From the IMG/VR virus record IMGVR_UViG_3300044999_000022, positions 1 to 64,000 of that record: a stretch of 64,000 nucleotides of DNA. One strand, written 5' to 3'. Under the pieces are notes generated by a model that saw nothing but the letters and a program-made list of their open reading frames with translations, made no database searches and was not told the origin of the DNA. Position numbers and translations under genes: made by a program. Shown piece after piece: positions 21,810 to 29,789 of the stretch; positions within the stretch are counted from its first letter, which is position 1; the number at the start of each line of letters is the position of its first letter. The stretch comes from a virus.

Positions 21810-24551
21810 ATGCCTAGCCAGACTTTTACCGCGAGCGGTAGTTGGACGGCACCGGCAAACCTGCTACCAGGATCAGTACAGGTCGTCGCCTGGGGACCGT
21901 CTGGCAACGCTGTTAATGGCGGAGCGTCATTCGGCGGCGGCGGTGGGGGCGGCGGCGGTCTTGGAGCGGAGCTAGCTCTCGGCGGGATAACGCCGGGCAT
22001 TACGGTTCTTACGGTCACGATCGGGGCTGCTGGCAGCGGCACCGCGACTACGGTTACGGGCGGCGCTGTTACCGTTACGGGTAATCATGGCGGCAACGCC
22101 TCGACCACCACGGGCGGGGCGGCTGGCGCTGTCAGCAGTAATTCCACCACGTTCCCGGGTGGTGCCGGCGGGGGTGCGGGAAGCGGTACGGGAGGTGCCG
22201 GGGGCGGCGGCGGGTCTGCGGGGCTGACTGGCGCGGGCGGAACTGGGGGCGCGGGTAGCGGTACGACTGGCGGGGCTGGAGGGCTCGCTGGAACAGGCCC
22301 GGCCGGTCTTACCGGGGCCGTTGGAGGTAAGGGCGGCAACGTCACGGGGGGCGGCGCGGTTGCAGGGACCGCGCCGGGAGCCGCTGGGGGTGGAGGTGCT
22401 GGAGGCGGCCAGGCGGACGCAGTCGGCGCCGCGGGTCAGGTAGTTATCACCTGGTCCATTATGGCCACGCCTCTTGTTCTGCAGACCCGGCGCACTCCTC
22501 CGTCACCGCCGCCGACGCTTCCGTACGCCCGTAGCCGTATCGTTGCTGGGCCTGCCGTCTCAACCGTCCCTGTAGGGTTTGTCGATTCCGGTACCGGTAC
22601 GGACACGCTCGGCATCGCAGCGGGGGTTGCCCTTGCCGATAGCGGCGCGGGTACTGACGCTCTAGGCGTCAAGAGCACTGTCGCGCTGGCTGAGACTGGC
22701 GCGAGCGCCGATGCGCTCGGGGTTGCTAGTACGGTAGCTCTGGCGGATAGCGGTACGGGTACTGATGCGCTCGGGATCAGTAGCACCGTAGCGCTTACGG
22801 ATAGCGGTACTGGTACAGACACCTTCACGGCGACTATCCCTGTCGCGCTAGCTGAGACCGGCCAGGGTACGGATGCGCTAGTTGTCAACATACCAGTCGC
22901 GCTAACCGATAGCGGTACTGGGACGGATTCTCTAGGCGTTGCAGTCCCGGTTGCGTTGACCATTACCGGTACTGGTACTGACACGCTAGGCGTTGCGGCA
23001 GCGGTCTCATTCACGGATACAGGTACTGGCACCGACACGTTGGGCGTGGCCGGTGGAGTAGCGCTAACCGAGAGTGGTACCGGTACTGATACGCTAGGTG
23101 TTTCAGCTACCGTCGCTCTTACAGAGACTGGTACCGGTACAGATGCGCTGGCCATTTCGATACCTGTTGCGCTCTCAGACTCGGGAACGGGCACAGACTC
23201 GCTAGTCGTATCGATCCCGGTTGCACTGACTGAGACTGGTACCGGTACGGATACGCTTGGGGTCGCGCTACTCATAGCGCTGGCCGAGAGCGGCTCAGGC
23301 GTTGATACTCTTAGCGTCACGGCAACAGTTCCTGTAGCGGAGACTGGCACCGGCACTGATACGCTGGGCGTGACCGCGACCGTCTCGTTCATAGAGGCTG
23401 GTACTGGTATTGATACGCTGGTCGTATCGATACCGGTTGGGCTGTCCGAGACCGGTACAGGTACGGATACGCTGGGCGTCGCACTAGCTATTCCGTTTAC
23501 GGAGAGCAGCACTGGCACTGCTACGCTCGGGGTAACTAGTGCGGTTGCGCTAACAGATGGCGGCACGGGTACCGATACTCTAGGGGTTACCAGCCTTGTC
23601 GCGCTAGCCGATACCGGTACGGGTACGGACGCTCTAAGTGTTTCGGCCACGGTCTCCCTATTCGAGACTGGAACCGGCGTAGACACTCTTGGCGTTTCGG
23701 CTCTGATCGCCCTAGGCGAAGCGGGCGCGGGCGTTGATGCTCTAGGGACGACAGCGACTGTTGCGCTAACGGAGACCGGTACTGGCGCCGACGCGCTCAG
23801 CCTCGGCGGGACTCCTATAGGACTAACGGACAGCGGCACAGGGACAGATACACTTAGCGTTACGGCTACAGTCGTACTGGCCGATGTCGGTACGGGTACC
23901 GATGCGCTAGGCATTACGGCGCAGGTCGCGCTGAGCGATACCGGAACTGGAACTGATAGCCTCGGAGTTGCTATCCCGGTATCGTTCTCTGAGACCGGCA
24001 TAGGTGTTGATACCCTGGCGGTATCGGCCGCCACAGGCATAGCACTTGTCGAGGTGGGCGTAGGTACGGATACGCTCAGCGTTACTGCCACGATCGCGCT
24101 AGCTGAAACGGGCACAGGCACTGCCGTACTAGCTATTACGTCGCAGGTTGCTTTCGCCGATAGCGGGGCAGCGGTTGATGCGCTGACGATCGTCATACCC
24201 GTCGCGTTGCTGGAGACTGGCACGGGTACCGATACGTTGGCCGTTACACCAGTTACGGCGGTTGCGTTCCTCGAGACCGGTGTTGGCGCAGACACGCTTA
24301 CCGTTAGTTCTAGCGTACCGGTTATCTCAATATCGAACCTGGACGCCGTGCCGGTAGTCCTAGGAAGGGTAGATGCGGTGCCTGTAACTGTCGGTGACTT
24401 GGACGTCTCGGTACGTGTGCTCAATCGCCTAGACACCTCAAGCGAGGTCGTGTCCCGGCTTGATAGCCGTCCAACTGTCGTTCAGCGGGTGGACGCGGAA
24501 CCGGAGGTCATTAACCGTCTAGATATGGAATGGCAGGTGTTCAAGTCGTGA
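21810..24551 (+). CDS. Repeat-rich fibre protein (Gly-rich domain, 32 x 18-residue repeats, 7 x 10-residue repeats)
   Basis: 913 residues. Residues 1-35 form a short beta segment (QTFTASGSWTAPANLLPGSV). Residues 45-215 are a glycine-rich domain of the kind found in phage fibres. Residues 255-835 are 32 tandem repeats, mostly 18 residues, of the form VALxETGTGTDTLGVSAT. Residues 843-912 are seven 10-residue repeats of the form RLDxxPxVVx. No signal peptide. Its position between the capsid and head-tail connector genes suggests a head fibre rather than a tail fibre. Nothing marks a catalytic or receptor-binding site. Confidence 0.75.
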   Translation: MPSQTFTASGSWTAPANLLPGSVQVVAWGPSGNAVNGGASFGGGGGGGGGLGAELALGGITPGITVLTVTIGAAGSGTATTVTGGAVTVTGNHGGNASTTTGGAAGAVSSNSTTFPGGAGGGAGSGTGGAGGGGGSAGLTGAGGTGGAGSGTTGGAGGLAGTGPAGLTGAVGGKGGNVTGGGAVAGTAPGAAGGGGAGGGQADAVGAAGQVVITWSIMATPLVLQTRRTPPSPPPTLPYARSRIVAGPAVSTVPVGFVDSGTGTDTLGIAAGVALADSGAGTDALGVKSTVALAETGASADALGVASTVALADSGTGTDALGISSTVALTDSGTGTDTFTATIPVALAETGQGTDALVVNIPVALTDSGTGTDSLGVAVPVALTITGTGTDTLGVAAAVSFTDTGTGTDTLGVAGGVALTESGTGTDTLGVSATVALTETGTGTDALAISIPVALSDSGTGTDSLVVSIPVALTETGTGTDTLGVALLIALAESGSGVDTLSVTATVPVAETGTGTDTLGVTATVSFIEAGTGIDTLVVSIPVGLSETGTGTDTLGVALAIPFTESSTGTATLGVTSAVALTDGGTGTDTLGVTSLVALADTGTGTDALSVSATVSLFETGTGVDTLGVSALIALGEAGAGVDALGTTATVALTETGTGADALSLGGTPIGLTDSGTGTDTLSVTATVVLADVGTGTDALGITAQVALSDTGTGTDSLGVAIPVSFSETGIGVDTLAVSAATGIALVEVGVGTDTLSVTATIALAETGTGTAVLAITSQVAFADSGAAVDALTIVIPVALLETGTGTDTLAVTPVTAVAFLETGVGADTLTVSSSVPVISISNLDAVPVVLGRVDAVPVTVGDLDVSVRVLNRLDTSSEVVSRLDSRPTVVQRVDAEPEVINRLDMEWQVFKS
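22572..24314 (+). repeat. 32 tandem protein repeats of about 54 bp
   Basis: The encoded 18-residue unit (VALTDSGTGTDTLGVSAT as a typical copy) recurs 32 times with only three length variants. The amino acids at Gly-Thr-Gly-Thr-Asp are nearly constant, but the codons differ from copy to copy, so the DNA is far less repetitive than the protein. Confidence 0.9.
24336..24545 (+). repeat. Seven 30-bp units coding decapeptide repeats
   Basis: NLDAVPVVLG, RVDAVPVTVG, DLDVSVRVLN, RLDTSSEVVS, RLDSRPTVVQ, RVDAEPEVIN and RLDMEWQVFK in tandem. Leu/Val-Asp at positions 2-3 and Val at 8 are kept. This end probably forms a regular beta or amphipathic structure and may anchor or cap the fibre. Confidence 0.8.
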
Positions 24552-24910
24552 CAACCAACTATACGATCGCACTAAATCAGAACAATGACGAGGTCGTACA
24601 GCTGACCATTACAGAGGCTGACCCGGGAGACTCGGGGACGCTATTCAACCTGACCGGATTGGAGGTCGAGTTCTTCATCAAAACGAGCAAGAATACACCA
24701 GACTCCGATCCGGCTACAGTGAAACTGACTACAGTCGGGGGCCAGGTAGTACTCACCAATCCAACGAAGGGCATCGCGACCGTTACCATAGCGGCGGCCA
24801 ATATCGCGACGGCCGGAGCTCTGTGGTGGAGATGCGACGTGGTTAACATGGGAGATGCAGCCCCAAGAAAGACTGCCGGCTGTGGCAATCTTAACATCCA
24901 ACCCGTATAA
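24530..24910 (+). CDS. BppU-N-like beta-sandwich virion protein
   Basis: 126 residues. The pattern (VVQLTITEADPGDSGTLFNL, then LEVEFFIKTSKN, then GIATVTIAAANIATAGALWW) matches the N-terminal domain of baseplate upper proteins, which also occurs as a small adaptor that attaches fibres. The ATG overlaps the fibre gene by 22 bases; a GTG at 24548 that overlaps the fibre stop is an alternative start. Probably a fibre adaptor. Confidence 0.65.
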   Translation: MAGVQVVTTNYTIALNQNNDEVVQLTITEADPGDSGTLFNLTGLEVEFFIKTSKNTPDSDPATVKLTTVGGQVVLTNPTKGIATVTIAAANIATAGALWWRCDVVNMGDAAPRKTAGCGNLNIQPV

Positions 24911-24919
24911 GGAGGTGCT

Positions 24920-25162
24920 ATGATAACATGGGGCAAGTACTACTGGCCGATAGCTCTGATAGTCGTATCGGTCGCCATGTTTGGGATTCCCGAACTGATC
25001 GCGTTGTTCACCAATCAGGCGAACACGCTATCGCAGTACTCCTGGGATGAGCTGCATGTCAGCGGGATCGCAGTTCATAACGTAGCCTGGCTCGTGAGCC
25101 TTATCGTCTGGCTAGTGTTCGTAGTCGTCATAACCCTGCATATTTGGTGGAGGAGCTGGTAG
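24920..25162 (+). CDS. Two-helix membrane protein in the head module
   Basis: 80 residues with TAAGGAGGTGCT before the ATG. Two hydrophobic helices (YYWPIALIVVSVAMFGI and WLVSLIVWLVFVVVITLHIW) and a short polar loop. Holin-like in shape but far from the lysis genes; alternatively a membrane factor in entry or assembly. Confidence 0.7.
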   Translation: MITWGKYYWPIALIVVSVAMFGIPELIALFTNQANTLSQYSWDELHVSGIAVHNVAWLVSLIVWLVFVVVITLHIWWRSW

Positions 25163-25693
25163 ATGTCTGAGCTACCCGTGGAGACCACGTGGGCTCCAAA
25201 CGGAACGATGACCTGGGCGACGGCACAGGACGTCCTGAACATTACAGGCCAGCAGGTCAGCGACCAGCAGGTCATCTACGCAGGGTTCACGATCGACATG
25301 TTCACCGGCCGGCCGTACTCGTTCACCGGGCCAGACGGTCAGGAGTACAACTGGTACGAGAACACGGGCGACATTGATGCGTACTACCTGAAGCTGGCGG
25401 TAGTGTTCCAGACTGTCTGGATTCAGGCTCAGCCGGACATGATGTCGCGCCTCGACTTGGCGAACGTGCCAGCCAAGGGGCGTCCGCTGACGCTGAATGT
25501 TGGCGCGCTGCTCCTAGGCCCACTAGCCAAGAAGGCCTTGTCAAGGGTCAGCTGGCTGCGTAGCCGTGCCCTGCATGTCAGGTCGCCGTTCGAGGACCTG
25601 TACACCGCGAACTCGGTCAACTTCGGCGAGTTCGTATTCCCCTGGAGCCCAATCGGAGGCTACGGAGGGTTCCCTTCCGGGGTGGACTACTGA
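25163..25693 (+). CDS. Head-tail connector (adaptor) protein
   Basis: 176 residues. Opens with MTWATAQDVLNITGQQVSDQ and continues with YYLKLAVVFQTVWIQAQPDM, the helix set of gp6/gp15-type adaptors that sit under the portal ring. It directly precedes the closure and terminator genes after two small membrane genes. Assignment by pattern and position. Confidence 0.65.
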   Translation: MSELPVETTWAPNGTMTWATAQDVLNITGQQVSDQQVIYAGFTIDMFTGRPYSFTGPDGQEYNWYENTGDIDAYYLKLAVVFQTVWIQAQPDMMSRLDLANVPAKGRPLTLNVGALLLGPLAKKALSRVSWLRSRALHVRSPFEDLYTANSVNFGEFVFPWSPIGGYGGFPSGVDY

Positions 25694-26205
25694 TGGACCC
25701 TGCGCTGGTCGGCGCGATAGTCGCCGTGATCGTAGCTATCTTCGCGTCTATAACCGCGCCGATAGTACTGCAGATGCGCTTGGAGAAGCAGCATCGCGAG
25801 GATCGGGCAGATGACTGGGAGCGGCGTACAAAGGACCGAGAGGCTGACTGGGCACATCAAGATGCGATTGCGGCAAAGGCGGCGAAGGAGCTGAAGACCT
25901 CTAACGGACGCATAGCAGAGGCCGTAGAGGTCACTAATGGCAAGCTCGACGTCGTACATACTCTTGTAAACTCCAACATGACTACAGCTATGCAGGCCGA
26001 GTATGACGCGGTAACGCGCGAGCTGGCCATGATGCGTGAGGTCATGGAGTTGAAGCAGGCCGCCGGAGGAGCGCCGTCACCCGAGGCACTGGCGGCCATC
26101 AAGGCTACAGAACAGCAACTAAAGGAGCTAGCCGAAGCTCTAGGAGATCGGGCAAAGCCTGCCGAAAAGCTCCCAGACTCGGAAGCGGGAAATGAGGAGC
26201 CGTGA
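25693..26205 (+). CDS. Membrane-anchored coiled-coil protein
   Basis: 170 residues. N-terminal membrane helix (LVGAIVAVIVAIFASITAPI) and a long charged coiled coil (QMRLEKQHREDRADDWERRT onwards). Resembles the outline of spanin-like or holin-associated proteins, but no lipobox is present. The ATG overlaps the upstream stop (TGATGG). Function unknown. Confidence 0.7.
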   Translation: MDPALVGAIVAVIVAIFASITAPIVLQMRLEKQHREDRADDWERRTKDREADWAHQDAIAAKAAKELKTSNGRIAEAVEVTNGKLDVVHTLVNSNMTTAMQAEYDAVTRELAMMREVMELKQAAGGAPSPEALAAIKATEQQLKELAEALGDRAKPAEKLPDSEAGNEEP

Positions 26206-26555
26206 GGACTAGGACAGTAACCGATAGGATGGTGCTAGGCTATCTGGCCTTCTCAGCCCTAGCGATAACCGCGCTGATCATTATCGTGTCAATCCTAGCC
26301 GGTCGGACTAGCAGTGTATCGGCGTCGAACACGCGCTTGATCGCCGGTCAGCAGGCTAGTAATATCGCACAGTGTCGGCAGGGCAACGTGGTCCGGCAGC
26401 AGGACATAGCTATCTGGAACCAGTTTCTAGCCGACCTCGCGCCCCCGGGAGTACCCCTGCCTCCAAAGGAACGCGCTGAGTTGGTGCAGATCAACCGCCT
26501 GATCAGGATCAAGGATACTCCACGCAATTGTTCGGCGGCCTTTGCGGGCGTATAA
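26202..26555 (+). CDS. 117-residue single-pass membrane protein
   Basis: GTG start overlapping the upstream stop (GTGA). One membrane helix (YLAFSALAITALIIIVSILA) and then a soluble tail with two cysteines. Pairs with the preceding coiled-coil membrane protein; the two may work together. Confidence 0.7.
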   Translation: MRTRTVTDRMVLGYLAFSALAITALIIIVSILAGRTSSVSASNTRLIAGQQASNIAQCRQGNVVRQQDIAIWNQFLADLAPPGVPLPPKERAELVQINRLIRIKDTPRNCSAAFAGV

Positions 26556-26586
26556 GTGAGGAAGTAAATTCGAATGGAGTACGAGC

Positions 26587-26614
26587 GAGATTCATCGTTC
26601 ACCTGGGATATACT
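26587..26614 (+). promoter_or_regulatory. Internal late promoter
   Basis: GAGATT (26587..26592), 16-base spacer, TATACT (26609..26614) followed by AAAGATATAG. The 13 bases AGCGAGATTCATC here match the promoter at 57237 (AGCGAGATTCGTC) at the same distance from the -10. It lies in the only sizeable gap in the structural genes and would drive the connector, tail and lysis genes. Confidence 0.6.
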
Positions 26615-26634
26615 AAAGATATAGAACTCGAGAG

Positions 26635-27513
26635 GTGGTTAGCACGTATACACCAGCGAACACGACGGTAACGATCCTCCGGGGTACGAGCTTCGACCCC
26701 GAGGGTGACGTTGAGGACGTTACTGCGCAGATCGCGACGGGTGTGCTGTGCCAGATCAACGCCGCGAGGAATGGGACGTACGGAGTCCGGGTTTTCGAGC
26801 CGGGGACGACGGAGCCTAGTACGATCAGGACCTTTGAAGGGGTCATGCCCTCAGGGACGGGTGTTGAGAACACTGACCGCTTGGTAGACGAGAAGTCAGG
26901 CAACGTCTTTGAAGTCATTGCCGTTATCGACCCTTTGTACGAGTACCTGCAGCCCGATCTGCAGCTGGTGTTGAAGAGAGTTACTGCAACAACTCAAGTG
27001 TTATGCCGTAGAGGCAAGGACACACGGCTTATCCGTAAAGGAAGTACCGTGGCCCGCGTAGTCATATCAGCGAAAGCGATCGTTGGTATTGAGGTTGCTA
27101 CGCACGAGTTCCTTGACCACGTCATAGGCCCGCTGGTTACTGCGGACGCTATCCGGTACGCGCCCGAGCGCACAGGTGTCCTAAAGTCTTCGATTCGTTA
27201 CTGGGTTGTTGGGCAGACGTTGTACGTGGGAGCCTTTGCGCCATACGCGGCAGACGTCGAACTAGGACACCGTGTGTATCACCGGTTCAAGCACCAGTTG
27301 GGCCCTGAAGTTGTCCCTGAAGAGCCGTATCTGCGTCCGGCGCTGTACAAGTACCGTACGCCGGCAGATCTAGACCCGCCCGCGACCTTCCCAGTTGCGG
27401 TAGAGCATCCGGTACTGCCCTTCACGTTCGAGTCGCTTAGAGCGTACTTTGCGAACCCGAAGGGGCAGATTCACAGCATCTCGACCCGCACGCCGCTAAG
27501 GATGCCGCTGTGA
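26635..27513 (+). CDS. Head closure protein fused to an HK97 gp10-like neck protein
   Basis: 292 residues. Residues 1-115 (TVTILRGTSFDPEGDVEDVT, then DRLVDEKSGNVFEVIAVIDP) look like a head-closure/stopper protein. Residues 140-230 (VVISAKAIVGIEVATHEFLD, then APERTGVLKSSIRYWVVGQT, then APYAADVELGHRVY) are HK97 gp10-like. In most phages these are two genes. The GTG start has only a modest ribosome site. Confidence 0.75.
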   Translation: MVSTYTPANTTVTILRGTSFDPEGDVEDVTAQIATGVLCQINAARNGTYGVRVFEPGTTEPSTIRTFEGVMPSGTGVENTDRLVDEKSGNVFEVIAVIDPLYEYLQPDLQLVLKRVTATTQVLCRRGKDTRLIRKGSTVARVVISAKAIVGIEVATHEFLDHVIGPLVTADAIRYAPERTGVLKSSIRYWVVGQTLYVGAFAPYAADVELGHRVYHRFKHQLGPEVVPEEPYLRPALYKYRTPADLDPPATFPVAVEHPVLPFTFESLRAYFANPKGQIHSISTRTPLRMPL

Positions 27514-28025
27514 CTGGCCCGCTCCAGCACCCGACGTCCGCACTGGTAGCTGCGTCATGGATCTCGGAAATGATCAACTTCCCGCGCAGTGGTATTAGTA
27601 CACAGTTGCCTCAGGATTCGCTGACCTGGCCGGCGTTTCAAGACCTGTACGGCTCGAGCCAGGAGATCCGCCAGTTCATTACGGTTAGGGTTGTCGGCGG
27701 TACTCCTCAGCTAGACGTCCCTGTAGCCAAGCCAGTCGTTGACGTTGCGTGCTTTGCGACCAAGCCGACGTCAAATAAACCCCCATGGTTTGCCGCGGCG
27801 CAGACCATGGAGCTGATCCGTCTTGCTACTTACAATCGCACGCTAGGCCAATTCGGCCGGGCGTTGACGATCGGGGCGGGCAACGTAAATTATAACAGCG
27901 CGCGGGTCAACCAGGCCTGCATGTACACAGAGCCCCGACAGCTTTTCGGGGACGCTCGAAACTACGCGATCTACTCGGCGGACCTTCGCTTGACCTGGGT
28001 GGAGATTGGATACGTGTTGCAATGA
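27510..28025 (+). CDS. Tail terminator protein
   Basis: 171 residues from a GTG overlapping the upstream stop. Pattern QFITVRVVGGTPQLDVPVAK then VVDVACFATKP then ARNYAIYSADLRLTWVEIGY matches terminator proteins that cap the tail tube and join it to the neck. Location between gp10-like and tail tube genes agrees. Confidence 0.75.
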   Translation: MTGPLQHPTSALVAASWISEMINFPRSGISTQLPQDSLTWPAFQDLYGSSQEIRQFITVRVVGGTPQLDVPVAKPVVDVACFATKPTSNKPPWFAAAQTMELIRLATYNRTLGQFGRALTIGAGNVNYNSARVNQACMYTEPRQLFGDARNYAIYSADLRLTWVEIGYVLQ

Positions 28026-28585
28026 AGAAGGTCAAGGTCACGCTCTTCCAGGAACCGATCTCGGTCCCGGATGATGAAGTTCCTGTTCTACAGGGCCAGG
28101 GGCTGCTCGAGCAGGTGTACGACGAGGAGGTTGTGGATGCCCCCAAGGCGGCGGGCAGCGGCCGGCGGCCGAAAGCGCAAGATTCGGGTCAATCCGAAGA
28201 ACAAGGGCGCGTTCACGCGCCAGGCGAAGGCGGCGAGGATGGGCGTGCAAGCTTACGCCCGGAGGGTCCTGGCCGCGCCGAAGGGGCGTTACAGCCCGAA
28301 GACAAGGCAGCGCGCAGCGTTCGCCAAAGGCATAGGCGGCGCGTCGCGTCGTCGAGCACGAGGGAGGTGAAACATGGCACGAGTTATTCTCGCACCGCAG
28401 ATCCTACAGGCCAACGGGCAGTTCACGTTGACAGGCGCTGCCGGTGTGGCTCCGGGAGGTTCGGGCGCCGGCAACGGTGTGCAGTTCACGAACTTCCCCG
28501 GACAGACGTTCCTGTTGGTTATCAACGGTGCGACACTGGCGTCGGGTCAGATCACGGTAGCGGTCGGCGCTACGATTCTCGGTGA
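28022..28585 (+). CDS. Small hypothetical protein with overlong open frame
   Basis: The first ~43 codons (MKKVKVTLFQEPISVPDDEV) look genuine. Beyond 28137 the frame stays open for another 150 codons through two real genes in other frames and is R/G/E-rich, so the true end is probably near 28140 and a stop may be missing. The ATG overlaps the terminator stop (AATGA). Function unknown. Confidence 0.45.
   Translation: MKKVKVTLFQEPISVPDDEVPVLQGQGLLEQVYDEEVVDAPKAAGSGRRPKAQDSGQSEEQGRVHAPGEGGEDGRASLRPEGPGRAEGALQPEDKAARSVRQRHRRRVASSSTREVKHGTSYSRTADPTGQRAVHVDRRCRCGSGRFGRRQRCAVHELPRTDVPVGYQRCDTGVGSDHGSGRRYDSR
28137..28370 (+). CDS. 77-residue very basic hypothetical protein
   Basis: GAGGAGG lies upstream of the ATG. 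Starts MPPRRRAAAGGRKRKIRVNP, then KNKGAFTRQAKAARMGVQAY and TRQRAAFAKGIGG, a conserved pattern of small phage proteins lying near tail genes. Possibly nucleic-acid binding. Confidence 0.75.
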   Translation: MPPRRRAAAGGRKRKIRVNPKNKGAFTRQAKAARMGVQAYARRVLAAPKGRYSPKTRQRAAFAKGIGGASRRRARGR

Positions 28586-28763
28586 GGCGTTCGCTGCCTA
28601 CAACATCGGAGTCAGTACCGGGATCCCGGTCAGCACTCAGTGGCTGCTAGGCCCGTTCCCGTCAGCGTTCGACCAGCCGGCAACCAACCAGATCGGGGTC
28701 GACTTCGCGACGAGCGTCGCGGCCCTGACCTGTATCGCCCTGCAGCTTGCAGGCATAACCTAG
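28374..28763 (+). CDS. Virion-region beta protein, first of a tandem pair
   Basis: 129 residues, GGGAGGTGAAAC before the ATG. GVQFTNFPGQTFLLVINGAT and QIGVDFATSVAALTCIALQL are shared with the next gene. All-beta outline; perhaps a decoration or tail-tube accessory protein. No family recognised. Confidence 0.75.
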   Translation: MARVILAPQILQANGQFTLTGAAGVAPGGSGAGNGVQFTNFPGQTFLLVINGATLASGQITVAVGATILGEAFAAYNIGVSTGIPVSTQWLLGPFPSAFDQPATNQIGVDFATSVAALTCIALQLAGIT

Positions 28764-28775
28764 AGGAGGTGAACT

Positions 28776-29171
28776 ATGGCTCGAGTTTCACTAGTACCGA
28801 CGATCATCCAGGCGCAGAGCGCCTCAGTTCTGACGCCGGCGAACCTGACCACGCTAGCGTCGGCTGGGACGGCTCCAGGAGTCGGAGCCGGCAACGGAGT
28901 TCAGTTCACGAACTTCCCCGGGCAGACGGTCCTACTGGTCAGCGTGGGTGCGACACCTTCGACAGCGACGATCGTTATCGGCCCGACCTTGTACGGACAG
29001 GCAGCGACCGGGATCGCCGTTCCGCTGGTGATCAGCGTGCTCAACATGTTGGGGCCGTTCTACTCTGCAGCCGAGCTCGTTCTGATCGGGACGAGCGGGG
29101 TCACGGCGGTCGACTTCAGCTCTGCAACCGCGGTGCTCTGTGCCGCGATCCAGCTCGCAGGCGTTTCCTAA
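28776..29171 (+). CDS. Virion-region beta protein, second of a tandem pair
   Basis: 131 residues. Homologous over its length to the preceding gene (GNGVQFTNFPGQTVLLVSVG; ending CAAIQLAGVS versus CIALQLAGIT). The DNA is also closely similar around this motif, so the duplication is fairly recent. Ribosome site AGAGGAGGTGAACT. Confidence 0.75.
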   Translation: MARVSLVPTIIQAQSASVLTPANLTTLASAGTAPGVGAGNGVQFTNFPGQTVLLVSVGATPSTATIVIGPTLYGQAATGIAVPLVISVLNMLGPFYSAAELVLIGTSGVTAVDFSSATAVLCAAIQLAGVS

Positions 29172-29183
29172 AGGAGGTGAATA

Positions 29184-29777
29184 ATGGCCGTTAACCCGAA
29201 CAACATCTGTCAGGGCCCAGCAGTTATCTACTGGAACACGTTCGGAGCTACCGAACCTCCTGACACGAACGCAGCGATCACACAGCCGCCGAACATCACG
29301 GGGTCACCGAACTATACGGACCTTGGGGGTACGACCGGCGGTGTGGCCTTCATGGTCAGTCACACCTACGGACAGATCAAGGTCGACCAGTTGGTTGACC
29401 CGGTCAGCGCGCGGCTGACCGGCAGGGTGATTCAGGTAACGTTTGGCCTCCTCGAGGCGACGTTGCAGAACCTGTACCTGGCGATGAACCAGGCAGCCAA
29501 CCAGAACATCCTGACCGGTGTTTCAACACTGGACCCGATCACGACAACTTCGGCCACGCAGCCGACGTTCATCAGCCTCGTTCTCGACGGGTGGGCGCCG
29601 ACGCTGGCAACCGGGATCGCCGCCAGGCGGCGGATCATCGTCAGGAAGGTACTGAGCGACGTCAAGGCGACCGCGAAGTATGACATGACGAACCAGGTGA
29701 CCTGGGAGTGCACCTTTACGGCGTACTACGTCTCAGGCACCATCGCCCCGTTTCATATTCAGGACCAGACTTCATAA
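29184..29777 (+). CDS. Major tail tube protein
   Basis: 197 residues. YTDLGGTTGGVAFMVSHTYG, then QIKVDQLVDPVSARLTGRVI and TFGLLEATLQNLYLAMNQAA match tail tube proteins of siphoviruses, where hexamer rings stack into the tube. Immediately before the chaperone genes, as expected. Confidence 0.85.
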   Translation: MAVNPNNICQGPAVIYWNTFGATEPPDTNAAITQPPNITGSPNYTDLGGTTGGVAFMVSHTYGQIKVDQLVDPVSARLTGRVIQVTFGLLEATLQNLYLAMNQAANQNILTGVSTLDPITTTSATQPTFISLVLDGWAPTLATGIAARRRIIVRKVLSDVKATAKYDMTNQVTWECTFTAYYVSGTIAPFHIQDQTS

Positions 29778-29789
29778 GGAGGCGCTATC

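Noticed and set aside
22436-24436. 666-codon open frame on the minus strand
   Set aside because: It is the complement of the repeat-rich fibre gene; a repeated 54-bp unit keeps the opposite strand open.
26574-26624. 16-codon ORF (MEYERDSSFTWDILKI) with GAGGAAG upstream
   Set aside because: It coincides with the promoter-like sequence at 26587; the shared AGCGAGATTC with another promoter is explained better by regulation than by coding.
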